DNA of 55,911 bases from CAYVTV01 sp964526475 (GCA_964526475.1 CAZGKF010000016.1:1-55911), one strand, 5' to 3'; positions 46,303 to 55,857 are shown, numbered from the stretch's first letter. The notes: generated from the sequence alone by a model not told the origin. Translations and numbers: made by a program.

Positions 46303-47079
46303 CTAAAAACGTCGGTATTGTCTTCTGAGAACCGGCAAACCTCTTCTGTCGGCCCTGATCTTATAGATTGCGCTGAAAGAGCCGATGTAATATGTATCCT
46401 TATGTTTGGAAAATTCTGTGGTATAGCCATCAATGTAATCTGTTAATGTAAATCTGCGTCCAAAATCGACACCCAGTGACCATTTTGAGTCAAGAGTAAA
46501 TTTGGCTCCTATCCCAACTGGAAAAGTAACACCAAACTTACTGAAATTATTGTCAAAGTTAGCAACAAAATCTTTCTGTGGTTTCGGATTTGAATAAATT
46601 CCGCCTACTCCTCCGTAAATATATATAAATACTTTTGAGTAATTATTCACCATTCCTCTACGGTTAAATAAAGCAGAGGAAGCAAACGATCTTGTTTCAG
46701 GGATCAGGTAATATTCAAACTGAAATGAAGGCTCAAAAATGGAAGATTTAAAAGCATAATTTCTAACTTCATTTTTTGATCCAATATCATCTCCTTTAAT
46801 AAATCCATAGACAAGGTTCATTTTTATATTCATGTCCCCGGTAATTTTAAAGGCAGAAGTAAAAACAAATGCGGGTCTGATGTACTGAATCTGTATATCC
46901 TTAAACCCCATGGCGTTATCTGCATCCGCAGTGCCTCCTACATCACCGAAAAACTTGGTTGCCGCAAGTCCGAATGAAGCTTCATACCTTCTAAGTTTCC
47001 ACCTTTGAGCAGTAGAAGTAAGAGGAAGGGAAAAAAGAAAAACGAAGAGATATAGTATTATGTTTTTATTCATAATCAA
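46303..47079 (-). CDS. DUF6089-family outer-membrane beta-barrel protein
   Basis: A 258-residue protein with a cleavable signal (about residues 4-24, NIILYLFVFLFSLPLTSTAQ). The barrel starts RWKLRRYEASFGLAATKFFGDVGG, a typical DUF6089 beginning, then YIRPAFVFTSAFKITGDMNIKMNLVYGF, GGVGGIYSNPKP, GIGAKFTLDSKWSLGVDFGRRFTLTDYIDG, and DTYYIGSFSAIYKI near the end. The start codon could be the first ATG or the second (two codons on, MNKN). A -7 box just upstream implies a very short leader. The role is unknown, but the conserved place next to uppS/bamA points to outer-membrane biogenesis or maintenance. Confidence 0.85.
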   Translation of the reverse strand: MIMNKNIILYLFVFLFSLPLTSTAQRWKLRRYEASFGLAATKFFGDVGGTADADNAMGFKDIQIQYIRPAFVFTSAFKITGDMNIKMNLVYGFIKGDDIGSKNEVRNYAFKSSIFEPSFQFEYYLIPETRSFASSALFNRRGMVNNYSKVFIYIYGGVGGIYSNPKPQKDFVANFDNNFSKFGVTFPVGIGAKFTLDSKWSLGVDFGRRFTLTDYIDGYTTEFSKHKDTYYIGSFSAIYKIRADRRGLPVLRRQYRRF

Positions 47080-47091
47080 CTCAATAAGCTA

Positions 47092-47124
47092 CAAATATAA
47101 ATATATTATTAAATAATTCAGAAA
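47092..47124 (-). promoter_or_regulatory. Promoter-like site before the DUF6089-uppS-bamA operon
   Basis: TATATTTG on the minus strand (complement of 47092-47099) fits TAnnTTTG. TTTC (complement of 47121-47124) lies 21 bases upstream as a one-mismatch -33. The ATG follows within about 13-20 bases. It would serve the envelope operon from the first DUF6089 gene onward. Confidence 0.42.
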
Positions 47125-47239
47125 ACTAAACTATATTTTAATAAAGATAATGATAATGAAATAAGATATTATAAAGATAAATATACGATAATTCCTTAAG
47201 AATATTTATTTGTTTAGCGTTAAGTATTAACAAATCCGG

Positions 47240-48118
47240 TTAATTTCTTTTATCAATACCCCACATTAGTTTATTCCTTAATGTATTATAGAAGCTGCTG
47301 CCATGTATCCTGACGAATTTCATTTTATACGGTGCTTTTTCAATCAGTAATTCATTATCTGATGATCTGATCATTGATCTGGAATCAAGAGCAACAAGGA
47401 ATTCACCGGACCGGCTGGTTACTTTAAGCTTTAATTTTTTGGAATCCGGTATTACCATAGGTCTGACAGAAAGATTATGTGGGGATATTGGTGAAATAAT
47501 CAGATTTTCTGAATCCGGAAGAATAATTGGTCCTCCCACACTCAATGAATAAGCTGTTGATCCTGTTGGTGTAGAGATAATTAATCCATCGGCCCAGTAA
47601 GAATTGAGAAATTCATTATCAAGTTCAACATGAATAGTAATCATTCCCATATCTTTCTTGTGAATAGTTATCTCGTTCAAGGCGGTATCGGAACCTTTCC
47701 ATTGTTGATCCTGAGTTTCAATTCTGATAAGAGTTCTTTCTTCAATGGAATACTGATTCCTGAATAATGCTTCCATTGATTTATGTAAATTTTCAGGAGA
47801 CAGGCTTGCGAGAAACCCTAATCTTCCTGTATTTATTCCAATTACAGGGATGCCGGTATTTTTTACTATTCCGATAGTTTGAAGGAATGTTCCATCCCCT
47901 CCAATACTTAGAAGAAAATCTGTATCCAGAGGAAGGGAGTTATTATCATAAAAAAGATCATAAGAATATGGAGCAAGCATGGATATCTTCTGCAGGAAAT
48001 CATTAATGTCGGTATATATGCAGATATCAGCACCATTGGAAGATAAAAATGAAATAAGATCAGTAATAGTCTTGCCTGCATCGTTCAGGAATTTTTTTCC
48101 AAAGAGTGCTATTTTCAT
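47240..48118 (-). CDS. nadK: NAD kinase
   Basis: A 292-residue enzyme phosphorylating NAD to NADP in the cytoplasm. SIGGDGTFLQTIG (catalytic D75 in GGDGT), GINTGRLGFLASL, LNEITIHKKD (NE/D motif), TPTGSTAYSLSVGGP and the later ISPHNLSVRPMVIPD are all present and in order. It sits 27 bases after the CBS-domain gene. A -7-like TATTTTTG (complement of 48135-48142) overlaps the CBS gene's end region. Confidence 0.95.
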   Translation of the reverse strand: MKIALFGKKFLNDAGKTITDLISFLSSNGADICIYTDINDFLQKISMLAPYSYDLFYDNNSLPLDTDFLLSIGGDGTFLQTIGIVKNTGIPVIGINTGRLGFLASLSPENLHKSMEALFRNQYSIEERTLIRIETQDQQWKGSDTALNEITIHKKDMGMITIHVELDNEFLNSYWADGLIISTPTGSTAYSLSVGGPIILPDSENLIISPISPHNLSVRPMVIPDSKKLKLKVTSRSGEFLVALDSRSMIRSSDNELLIEKAPYKMKFVRIHGSSFYNTLRNKLMWGIDKRN

Positions 48119-48145
48119 TGAAAAAGGGTTATTTCAAAAATACAA

Positions 48146-48811
48146 TCATATATTCAGATAACGCATAAAAAAGTCATAACGGTTTTGAAAAAGGTTTTCC
48201 GTGTCATCTTCTTTCATGTAAGAGGCTTTAATTTCATAATTAAAACGTTCAAATGTCTGTATTATGGAAGTCAGGTCGGTGCGGTTAATTTTAAGTGTTA
48301 CTGACAACCTGGTGGAATCTTCATCCGATGAGATATATAAGCTGAGGATTTTTGCGTCATTACTTTCCACGATCTGGGAAATATGAGTAAGAGAATAATC
48401 ACTCTCATTGAGTTCAAGGATGATAATTCCACCGGGATGCTGAAGAGCTGATAAGCCTGCAAAATGAGTCACAAGGTCGTTTAATGTGATAAGTCCGAGA
48501 TAATTATTTCCCCTTTCAAGAACCGGAATAACACTTAGCTTCAGTTGCGATGCCAGGCCTATTACTTCATAAATGTGTTGATCTTCAAATATATATGGGC
48601 TAAAAAGTGATAATCTATGGGCTCCTATGGCTTCATCTGCCATATTAAGATTATAAATATCTTTATCAGAGATAAGTCCCAGGAATTCAACGTTATTAAC
48701 AATAGGGAGATGGGATATTCTGAAAATATCCATCCATGCTAAAGCCTGATAACCTGTGTCGGAGGTCTTCAGGGCAGGAACAACATCAGACATTAAATCC
48801 TTTGCCAGCAT
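48146..48811 (-). CDS. CBS-pair protein with ACT-like C-terminal domain
   Basis: A 221-residue cytoplasmic protein. Two CBS motifs span about 1-120 (MLAKDLMSDVVPALKTSDTG ... LPIVNNVEFLGLISDKDIYN; and SVIPVLERGNNYLGLITLNDL). An ACT-like fold follows at about 127-210 (GGIIILELNESDYSLTHISQIVESNDAKILSLY). CBS pairs bind adenosine nucleotides, ACT domains often amino acids, so it looks like a small-molecule sensor without an enzyme of its own. It is regularly placed before nadK in Bacteroidota. It is divergent from pdxJ, with 52 bases between the starts. Confidence 0.85.
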   Translation of the reverse strand: MLAKDLMSDVVPALKTSDTGYQALAWMDIFRISHLPIVNNVEFLGLISDKDIYNLNMADEAIGAHRLSLFSPYIFEDQHIYEVIGLASQLKLSVIPVLERGNNYLGLITLNDLVTHFAGLSALQHPGGIIILELNESDYSLTHISQIVESNDAKILSLYISSDEDSTRLSVTLKINRTDLTSIIQTFERFNYEIKASYMKEDDTENLFQNRYDFFMRYLNI

Positions 48812-48863
48812 AATTATCTATCTTAAAAAGCTTTATCTTTAATGCTCAGAAAAACTCAACATA

Positions 48864-49577
48864 ATGACAAGATTAAGTGTAAATATAAATAAAATTGCAA
48901 CACTTCGTAATGCAAGGGGAGGAAATATTCCTGATGTATTAAAAGCTGCTGTTGATTGTCAAAGATTCGGGGCAGATGGAATTACCGTTCATCCCCGTCC
49001 GGATGAAAGGCACATACGGTATCAGGATGTATTGGATATTAAGCAGATAATAACAACCGAATTCAATATCGAAGGCTATCCATCCTCATCTTTTCTTGAT
49101 CTTGTTTATACAGTTTTGCCGGATCAGGTTACCTTGGTTCCCGATCCCCCTGATGCTATTACATCGTCTTCGGGATGGGATACAATCAGCAACGAGGTTT
49201 TTCTCAGAGATGTTATAGCAGGTTTGAAGTCCAAAGGTATCCGTACTTCCGTTTTCGTGGATACAAATCCTGCAATGATAAGACAGGCAGCAGTAATAGG
49301 TGCTGACAGGGTAGAACTTTACACTGAACCTTATGCAAGGATGTTCAAAGCAGATAAAAAAGCTGCTATCGAACCTTTTATTATCTCAGCAAAAGAAGCT
49401 CTTTTGTCCGGAATGGGATTGAATGCAGGCCATGATCTTAATCTTGATAACCTGCATTTTTTTAATGAAAATATCCCGGGTCTTCTTGAGGTTTCTATCG
49501 GACATGCTCTTATATCAGATGCATTATACATGGGGCTGGAGAATTCCATACAGATGTATAAGAACCAGCTTTTATGA
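48864..49577 (+). CDS. pdxJ: Pyridoxine 5'-phosphate synthase
   Basis: A 237-residue TIM-barrel enzyme closing the pyridoxine ring from 1-deoxyxylulose 5-phosphate and 3-amino-2-oxopropyl phosphate. MTRLSVNINKIATLRNARGG, ADGITVHPRPDERHIRYQDV, VTLVPDPPDAITSSSGWD, VELYTEPYA, GLNAGHDLNLDNL and EVSIGHALISDALYMGL are the conserved stretches in order. Length is normal. The next gene starts 7 bases later. Confidence 0.95.
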   Translation: MTRLSVNINKIATLRNARGGNIPDVLKAAVDCQRFGADGITVHPRPDERHIRYQDVLDIKQIITTEFNIEGYPSSSFLDLVYTVLPDQVTLVPDPPDAITSSSGWDTISNEVFLRDVIAGLKSKGIRTSVFVDTNPAMIRQAAVIGADRVELYTEPYARMFKADKKAAIEPFIISAKEALLSGMGLNAGHDLNLDNLHFFNENIPGLLEVSIGHALISDALYMGLENSIQMYKNQLL

Positions 49578-49584
49578 GTTTTTA

Positions 49585-50397
49585 ATGGATTTGTTTTTTC
49601 GTAAATATGGTAAAGGTCCGGCGTTGATAATACTGCATGGGCTTTATGGGTCTTCTGATAACTGGGTAAGCATTGGTAAGTCTCTTTCAAAACATTTTGA
49701 AGTTTTTATTATTGATCAGAGAAATCATGGGAATTCTCCGCATACAAGGGAGCATAACTACCAACTCCTGAAGAATGATCTTTTTGATTTCATGGAAAAA
49801 GAGATAATAAAAAAAGCTGTTTTATTAGGTCATTCCATGGGTGGGAAAACTGTAATGCATTTTGCTGTTGATTATCCTGAAAGAGTGGAATCAATCATTG
49901 TTATTGACATTTCTCCCCGGTCTTACAAAGATCTTAAAGAACCTGTTCCACAGGCAATACAGCATAGGAACATTCTCAATGCAATGAAAAGTGTAGATCT
50001 GTCACTTGTTACCACGCGTCAGGAAATAGATAAGCAACTTTCCCTGATACTGCAATCGGCAAGAGTAAGAAGTTTCTTATTGAAGAATGTAGCAAGAAAC
50101 AGAGATGGCAAATTTTCATGGAAGCTGAATTTAGATACATTAATTGATCAATTGCCTGAGATCATGGATGGAATTGATCCTGCAAGATACCGTGATGGGG
50201 AAGGGATAAGTGGTTTCCCGGTGCTATTTATCAGAGGAGCCAATTCGGAATATATTGACGATACTGGCATAAGCTTAATAAATTCCATATTTCCTGCAGC
50301 TGAAATAATTTCCATACCTGATTCAGGACATTGGGTGCATGCCGAACAACCGGACTTATTACTTGAAATAATCAGATCATTTGTATTAGGAAATTGA
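49585..50397 (+). CDS. Alpha/beta-fold hydrolase (YbfF/ABHD11-like esterase)
   Basis: A 270-residue hydrolase, starting at the ATG just after pdxJ; an open frame further upstream (from 49423) overlaps pdxJ and is not used. ALIILHGLYGSSDNWVSIGKSL holds the oxyanion HG, IIDQRNHGNSPH the second strand, and LGHSMGGKTVMHFA the nucleophile S84. The DSGHWVHAEQPDLLLEII end supplies the catalytic His, with FIRGANSEYIDD a likely acidic residue. Substrate unknown; the family includes acyl-CoA/ester hydrolases. Likely co-transcribed with pdxJ. Confidence 0.88.
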   Translation: MDLFFRKYGKGPALIILHGLYGSSDNWVSIGKSLSKHFEVFIIDQRNHGNSPHTREHNYQLLKNDLFDFMEKEIIKKAVLLGHSMGGKTVMHFAVDYPERVESIIVIDISPRSYKDLKEPVPQAIQHRNILNAMKSVDLSLVTTRQEIDKQLSLILQSARVRSFLLKNVARNRDGKFSWKLNLDTLIDQLPEIMDGIDPARYRDGEGISGFPVLFIRGANSEYIDDTGISLINSIFPAAEIISIPDSGHWVHAEQPDLLLEIIRSFVLGN

Positions 50398-50424
50398 GTT
50401 GGGGATAATGAAAAGGATATAGAA

Positions 50425-51726
50425 TTATTTCTGTGATAATAAGTATTCTCTGAAATGTTTATATTCCCTGCTTAATGAAATGGATTTCTTTATCAGATGC
50501 ATAAATATTTTTAATCTTTCCGGTATATCCATGCTTTCGCCGATTATTTTTTCAACAGTTTCCGGGAATTTGGAAGGGTGGGCGGTTTCAAGGAAAATAC
50601 CTGTTTCCATTAACTCATTTTCATAATAATCACGAAGCCCAAGATATCCTGCAGCACCGTGAGGATCAGTCAGATAATTGAAATTCTTATATACTGTACC
50701 TATGGACTCTTTAAGTTCTTTATCTGAATAACTGAAGCCTGCAATATCTTTTCTGATGGCTTTACGGGAGTTCCCGTAAAGTTCAAGTATTCTTGCAAAG
50801 TTACTTGGATTACCCACGTCCATGGCATTAGCTATTGTACGGATTGATGGTTTTGGTTTATATTGCCCTGTTTTCAGATATTCCGGAACAATATCATTAA
50901 TATTTGTGGCAGCGATGAACTTTTTCACCTTAAGTCCCATCTTTTTTGCAAAAAGGCCTGATGTTAAATTTCCAAAATTACCACTTGGAACGCAAATTAC
51001 CGGTTCGGGAGCATTTTTGCCAAGTTGGTTAATTGCAAAGAAATAATACAAAGACTGGGGCAAAAGACGTGCAAGGTTAATAGAATTTGCTGATGTCAGG
51101 TTCATATATTGATTTAGTTCCTTGTCGGTAAATGCTTCTTTCACAAGTTTCTGGCAATCATCAAAGGTACCTTCGACTTCAAGGGCAGTGATATTCTCAT
51201 TTAAGGTAGTGAATTGTTTTTCCTGGAGAACACTTACCAGTCCTTTAGGATAGAGTATATGAACTTTCACTCTCTTTACTCCCAGGAAACCGTTTGCTAC
51301 AGCGCTTCCTGTATCACCAGAGGTTGCTACCAGAACATGGATGTTTTTATTGGAGTCCCTGGTAAAATATTCTAAAATCCGGGCCATAAATCTGGCTCCT
51401 ACATCTTTAAAAGCAAGAGTTGGCCCATGAAAAAGTTCTAGTGAATAAATATTGTTATGTATATGAACAAGAGGAAACGGGAAGTTTATAGTTTCAAGGG
51501 CAATTTTTTTTAATTCAAAATGGTCAATATCATCACCAAATAGAGCTGTGCATACCTTCAAAGCTATTTCTTCCTGTGTAAATTTGTAAAGTTCTTTGAT
51601 AAAAGATTCATCAAGCTGAATGACTCTTTCCGGCATAAATAAACCTTTATCCGGAGCAAGCCCCATTAGCACAACTTCCTTTAAACTAAGCCTGAAATTT
51701 TTATTATGGATACTGTAATACTTCAT
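50425..51726 (-). CDS. thrC: Threonine synthase
   Basis: A 433-residue PLP enzyme converting O-phosphohomoserine to threonine. The PLP lysine K107 is in ELFHGPTLAFKDVGARF. VLVATSGDTGSAVANGF gives the phosphate cup, and SANSINLARLLPQS and VPSGNFGNLTSGLFAKKMG are further conserved segments. It is the E. coli/yeast-type (class I) by its N-terminal MKYYSIHNKN start. Last gene of the threonine operon, 35 bases after thrB. Confidence 0.95.
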   Translation of the reverse strand: MKYYSIHNKNFRLSLKEVVLMGLAPDKGLFMPERVIQLDESFIKELYKFTQEEIALKVCTALFGDDIDHFELKKIALETINFPFPLVHIHNNIYSLELFHGPTLAFKDVGARFMARILEYFTRDSNKNIHVLVATSGDTGSAVANGFLGVKRVKVHILYPKGLVSVLQEKQFTTLNENITALEVEGTFDDCQKLVKEAFTDKELNQYMNLTSANSINLARLLPQSLYYFFAINQLGKNAPEPVICVPSGNFGNLTSGLFAKKMGLKVKKFIAATNINDIVPEYLKTGQYKPKPSIRTIANAMDVGNPSNFARILELYGNSRKAIRKDIAGFSYSDKELKESIGTVYKNFNYLTDPHGAAGYLGLRDYYENELMETGIFLETAHPSKFPETVEKIIGESMDIPERLKIFMHLIKKSISLSREYKHFREYLLSQK

Positions 51727-51761
51727 TATTTTTTTTAATATATGAAATGCTAAGCATAGAG

Positions 51762-52688
51762 TTATGCTATAATTCTTGTTCCTGTATCACTTATTTTTGA
51801 GATATAAACATCATAATCAATCCGGAGGTTTTTATATGCATTCTTCATTAAGGAGATTGCTTTCTCTGCGTCTTCAAGGCTTCCCGTAAGTGTGAAAATT
51901 GAAGGCCCGGAACCTGAAATATTGCAACCACAGGATATTTTAGCAAGAAGTTCATTCTTAAGCTGAATATATCCCGGAATATGAGGAGACCGGTGTGGCT
52001 CAGCAAATTCATCAAAAAGAGATCTGAAGATAAGTTCATTATCAGAGAGTGTAATTCCGGAAATTATACCTGCAAGATTACCACATTGCTTAATGGCTTT
52101 TTTCATAGATATTACCTCTGGAATCATTTTTCTGCTTTCAGAGGTTTTTATTTCAATTTCGGGATGTATAACAGCACAGGTAATATTTTCAGGTGGAGGA
52201 AGTGAAATTATATCGAGTGGGTTGTACGATCTTATAAGGACAAAGCCTCCCAGCATGGCTGGTGCGATATTGTCGGCATGAAGGCTCCCGCTGGCAACTT
52301 TTTCTCCTTCCAGGGCAAAAGGGATTAGTTCCATAGGGGTAAACGGATAATTGAGCAAGGCATTTGCGCCGAATACAGCAGCAGTACAACTCGCTGCACT
52401 TGATCCAATTCCGCTCCCAGGTTTTATTTTCTTCTCAAAATGCAGATCAAAACCCTGTGATGTTCCTAATTTTGATAACATAGCACCCAGGGCAATTGTG
52501 GCAATATTTTCTTTTGGGTCTTCGGGCAGAACGGTATGTGAATTATTGTAAATACGAAAAATTTTTCTGGAGTTCGGTTTAATAATAAGAATATCCCCGG
52601 GTTTTTCAAGAGCGAATCCCATCATATCGAAACCAGGACCAACATTGGAAACTGTTGCCGGGGCGAAAATTTTGACTGAATTTTTCAC
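51762..52688 (-). CDS. thrB: Homoserine kinase
   Basis: A 308-residue GHMP kinase phosphorylating homoserine. KIFAPATVSNVGPGFDMMGFAL is the substrate loop, KKIKPGSGIGSSAASCTAAVFGANALL the ATP loop (PGSGIGSSAA), and CGCNISGSGPSIFTLTG the C-terminal GHMP motif. Start two bases after the HAD phosphatase stop; part of thrA-HAD-thrB-thrC. Confidence 0.95.
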   Translation of the reverse strand: MKNSVKIFAPATVSNVGPGFDMMGFALEKPGDILIIKPNSRKIFRIYNNSHTVLPEDPKENIATIALGAMLSKLGTSQGFDLHFEKKIKPGSGIGSSAASCTAAVFGANALLNYPFTPMELIPFALEGEKVASGSLHADNIAPAMLGGFVLIRSYNPLDIISLPPPENITCAVIHPEIEIKTSESRKMIPEVISMKKAIKQCGNLAGIISGITLSDNELIFRSLFDEFAEPHRSPHIPGYIQLKNELLAKISCGCNISGSGPSIFTLTGSLEDAEKAISLMKNAYKNLRIDYDVYISKISDTGTRIIA

Positions 52689-52690
52689 AG

Positions 52691-53353
52691 TTAAGAGTTC
52701 ATTAATAATTTATATTCCTTTTCACCAAAGTTTAATAAACTGTTTAATACCATATCTGCAATATCGTATTTATTCATTCCTGAAGTCCGGTGATCGGGGA
52801 CAATAACTGCTTTCATTCTTGCTGACTTTGCGGCTAGTAATCCATTCAATGAATCTTCAAAAGCCAGACATGATGATGGGGTTTTACCCAGTTTACGTGC
52901 AGTGCTTATATACACTGATGGATTAGGTTTGCCAAATTCCTCTTTTACAGCTGAATGCATTACATTAAAAGTTCCTTTAAAACCAAACCTTTGAACAAAA
53001 GTATTTATGAGCAGATCAGATGAGGATGAAGCAAGAGCCAGAGGGAAGCCCCTGTCCTTAAAGAAACTGATAATATAATCAGCCCCTTCCATTAAGACAG
53101 CTTTTGTTAAATAGAAGTCCTGCATTATTCCTTCAAATTCCCGGGCAACTTTTTCAAAATCCGGTTCAGGCCATGGTTTAATCTGATAGTAGTATTTTAT
53201 CTGTTCATCAAGTCGAAGCCCGAGGGTCCCTTTCAGGTTTTCATGATTGACATCTATATCATACTTCTTAAGCATTTTTCTTTCAGTTTCCTGCCAGTAT
53301 GGCTCTGTGTCAATCAGTAGCCCGTCCATATCAAAAATTACAGCTTCAATCAT
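52691..53353 (-). CDS. HAD-family phosphatase in the threonine operon
   Basis: A 220-residue HAD subfamily IA hydrolase. The nucleophile D8 and acid D10 are in VIFDMDGLLIDTEPYW, motif II is LASSSSDLL, the motif III lysine is in EEFGKPNPSVYI, and motif IV is CLAFEDSLNGLLAAKSA. It resembles beta-phosphoglucomutase/sugar-phosphatases (hexitol phosphatase type), so sugar-phosphate activity is the family default. It begins two bases after thrA and ends two bases before thrB, so it is surely co-translated with them. Its substrate in this pathway is not known. Confidence 0.88.
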   Translation of the reverse strand: MIEAVIFDMDGLLIDTEPYWQETERKMLKKYDIDVNHENLKGTLGLRLDEQIKYYYQIKPWPEPDFEKVAREFEGIMQDFYLTKAVLMEGADYIISFFKDRGFPLALASSSSDLLINTFVQRFGFKGTFNVMHSAVKEEFGKPNPSVYISTARKLGKTPSSCLAFEDSLNGLLAAKSARMKAVIVPDHRTSGMNKYDIADMVLNSLLNFGEKEYKLLMNS

Positions 53354-53355
53354 TT

Positions 53356-55782
53356 CTAAATATTTGCAATACGGATAATATCAGCAAAAACGCCGGCAGC
53401 AGTCACATCAGCCCCTGCTCCGTAACCTCTGATAACCATTGGTTGATCTTTGTAACGTTCTGTTCTGATGAGGATTATATTATTACTATCGGCCAGTTCA
53501 TATGCCGGATGAGTTTCCTGGATTTCTTTCAGTTCAATGGAGGCCTTTCCTTTCTCAAGAATTGCAACAAAACGCCATCTTCCTCCTTTAGAATCAAGAA
53601 GTTTTCTTTTTTTCTCGAATGAGGCATCGATTTTTTCCAGTTCGTCCCAGAAATTATCAATATCACCTTGAAAACATTCTGCAGGCAGAAAACTTTTTAT
53701 CTGAATGTCTTTGCTTTCCAAAGGATATCCGGATTCTCTGGAGAGAATTACAAGTTTCCTCATAACGTCTGTTCCGCTGAGATCAATCCGTGGATCAGGT
53801 TCCGAGAAGCCTTTCTCTCTGGCCATTTTAACAGCCTTACTAAAAGGTATTTTTTCACTAATAGTGTTAAATATATAATTTAATGTTCCTGAGAGAACAG
53901 CTTCAAGACCAAGAATTTTGTCACCACTCTTGATCAGGTCGTTTATTGTATTAATAATTGGCAGTCCGGCTCCTACATTTGTTTCGAAAATAAACCTTAC
54001 TCCCTTTTCTTTTGCCGATTGTTTAAGCTCTTTATATAAGCCGAAATCTGAAGAACATGCTATTTTGTTAGCAGTAACAACCGAAACATACCTTTCAAAA
54101 AGGTCTTTGTACAAATGTGCTACTTCCTGACTGGCTGTGCAATCTATGAAAACAGAGTTTCTCAGGTTTGCTTCGGTTATGCTCCTGAGAAAAAGTTTGT
54201 GATCAGAAGTGTCCCCTTTATCCAGTTGAGGTAAATATTCGTTTACATTTAATCCTGTTTCGCTGGTAAGCATTTTCCGGGAATTTATTATTCCAACAAT
54301 ATTGATTTTGAGGTTGTGCTCACGCAACAGAATTTTTTGCTGGTTGCTGATTTGTTCAAGCAGGCTTTTGCCAACATTCCCGGTTCCGGCAACATAGAGA
54401 TGCAATTCTTTATAGTGGGAAAGAAAGAAACCTTCATGAATAGCGTTCATTGCTTTTCTGAGATTCTCCTGCTTAATAACTATTGAAATGTTTAATTCGG
54501 AGGATCCCTGCGCTGTAGCAATAACAGAAATACCATTTCTTCCCAGGGAATTGAACAATGTAGCTGATATCCCCGGGGTATTTCTCATTTTCTCTCCAAC
54601 TATTGCTATAATAGAAAGGTTTTTCTCAATATGAATATCAATAATATTTTTATAATGCACTTCAACAAGAAATTCTTCATTAAGTGAATGTTTTGCTTTC
54701 TCAGAATCTGAGGGCGATACGGCAATACTTATTGTATATTCCGAAGAGGCCTGGGTAATAAGAATTACGTTGATATTATATTTTGCGAGAGCTGAAAATA
54801 GTCTCATGGAGATTCCTGTAACTCCTGGTAAACCGCTTCCCTGCAAGGTAACAAGATCAACCTGATCTATAGAGGAAATCCCCTTTATCGGACTTACGCT
54901 TCCATTACCACTGTCTGAGGATATAAGGGTTCCTGGGGCTGCTGAGTTAAAAGTATTTTTAATTTTAATCGGGATGTTCTTTTTATATGCCGGGAAAAGA
55001 GTCGGTGTATATATTACTTTTGCTCCAAAATGTGATAACTCGACAGCTTCAGAATAACTAAGTTGCGCAATCGGATATGCTTTACTGACTTTCCTCGGGT
55101 CAGCAGTCATAAAGCCGTCCACATCGGTCCATATTTCAAGTAGCTCAGCTTCCACTGCTGCTGCAATAATTGCTGCTGTATAATCGGACCCCCCCCTGCC
55201 TAGTGTTGTAATATCTCCCTTTTGATTTGCGGCAATGAATCCCGGAGCAACAACTACTCCCTGAATATTTTGTAATGCTTCATTAATAAGCTTATTTGTA
55301 ATTCCAAAGTCAACCTGAGCATTTCCGAAATTGTTGTCGGTACGAATAAAGTTTCTCATATCAATGCAAACAGCCCCTTCTATTACGTTTGCAATTATAA
55401 AGGATGAAAGCCTTTCACCGTAACTTAAAAGATGGTCAAGGGTTTTGAGGGTAAGATCGCCCAAAATATATATGCCATAAAGCAATTCAGAAAAATCATT
55501 GAGCATTTTATTAATATATTCTGCTACATCGTCGCGTTTTGATATTGGCACTATCTTATCCGTAACTTCCAGATGTCGTTTACGAATGTCCTCAACCTCA
55601 GCAACAAAGGATTCGTTTTTTTGCTCTGCTATCTCACAGGCTTTTGTGATCTGGTCTGTTATTCCTTTGAAAGCAGAAACAACAATAATAATTGGTTTGG
55701 TTTCACTTTCTGTTATTCGTTTTACTTCTAAAATAATTTCCGGTGAACCAACAGATGATCCTCCGAATTTAAGTACTTTCAT
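53356..55782 (-). CDS. thrA: Bifunctional aspartate kinase/homoserine dehydrogenase
   Basis: An 808-residue fusion. Residues about 1-290 are the aspartate kinase (KVLKFGGSSVGSPEIILE, TTLGRGGSDYTAAIIAAAVEA, EIWTDVDGFMTADPRKV). Residues about 305-455 are two ACT domains that usually bind threonine for feedback control. Residues about 465-808 are homoserine dehydrogenase (LYVAGTGNVGKSLLEQI, TANKIACS, ETNVGAGLPIINTINDLI, GTLNYIF, GYGAGADVTAAGVFADI). It commits aspartate to threonine/methionine synthesis. First gene of the operon. No clear promoter or leader attenuator is visible in the 75 bases before the repeat-like end at 55858. Confidence 0.96.
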   Translation of the reverse strand: MKVLKFGGSSVGSPEIILEVKRITESETKPIIIVVSAFKGITDQITKACEIAEQKNESFVAEVEDIRKRHLEVTDKIVPISKRDDVAEYINKMLNDFSELLYGIYILGDLTLKTLDHLLSYGERLSSFIIANVIEGAVCIDMRNFIRTDNNFGNAQVDFGITNKLINEALQNIQGVVVAPGFIAANQKGDITTLGRGGSDYTAAIIAAAVEAELLEIWTDVDGFMTADPRKVSKAYPIAQLSYSEAVELSHFGAKVIYTPTLFPAYKKNIPIKIKNTFNSAAPGTLISSDSGNGSVSPIKGISSIDQVDLVTLQGSGLPGVTGISMRLFSALAKYNINVILITQASSEYTISIAVSPSDSEKAKHSLNEEFLVEVHYKNIIDIHIEKNLSIIAIVGEKMRNTPGISATLFNSLGRNGISVIATAQGSSELNISIVIKQENLRKAMNAIHEGFFLSHYKELHLYVAGTGNVGKSLLEQISNQQKILLREHNLKINIVGIINSRKMLTSETGLNVNEYLPQLDKGDTSDHKLFLRSITEANLRNSVFIDCTASQEVAHLYKDLFERYVSVVTANKIACSSDFGLYKELKQSAKEKGVRFIFETNVGAGLPIINTINDLIKSGDKILGLEAVLSGTLNYIFNTISEKIPFSKAVKMAREKGFSEPDPRIDLSGTDVMRKLVILSRESGYPLESKDIQIKSFLPAECFQGDIDNFWDELEKIDASFEKKRKLLDSKGGRWRFVAILEKGKASIELKEIQETHPAYELADSNNIILIRTERYKDQPMVIRGYGAGADVTAAGVFADIIRIANI

Positions 55783-55857
55783 TTTTCCTATTTTTAAATT
55801 TCATTATTCAGGAAGCTCAATTACCTCCTATCCCTATTTTCCCAATGTTCAACTCTT

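Noticed and set aside
46284..46433. Extended N-terminus of the DUF6089-like gene from ATG 46433
   Set aside because: It would overlap the previous gene by 131 bases and place 50 non-signal residues before the signal peptide; kept only as a possibility in the findings.
49423..49584. Extended N-terminus of the alpha/beta hydrolase
   Set aside because: It lies inside pdxJ in another frame; the ATG at 49585 begins the conserved hydrolase sequence.
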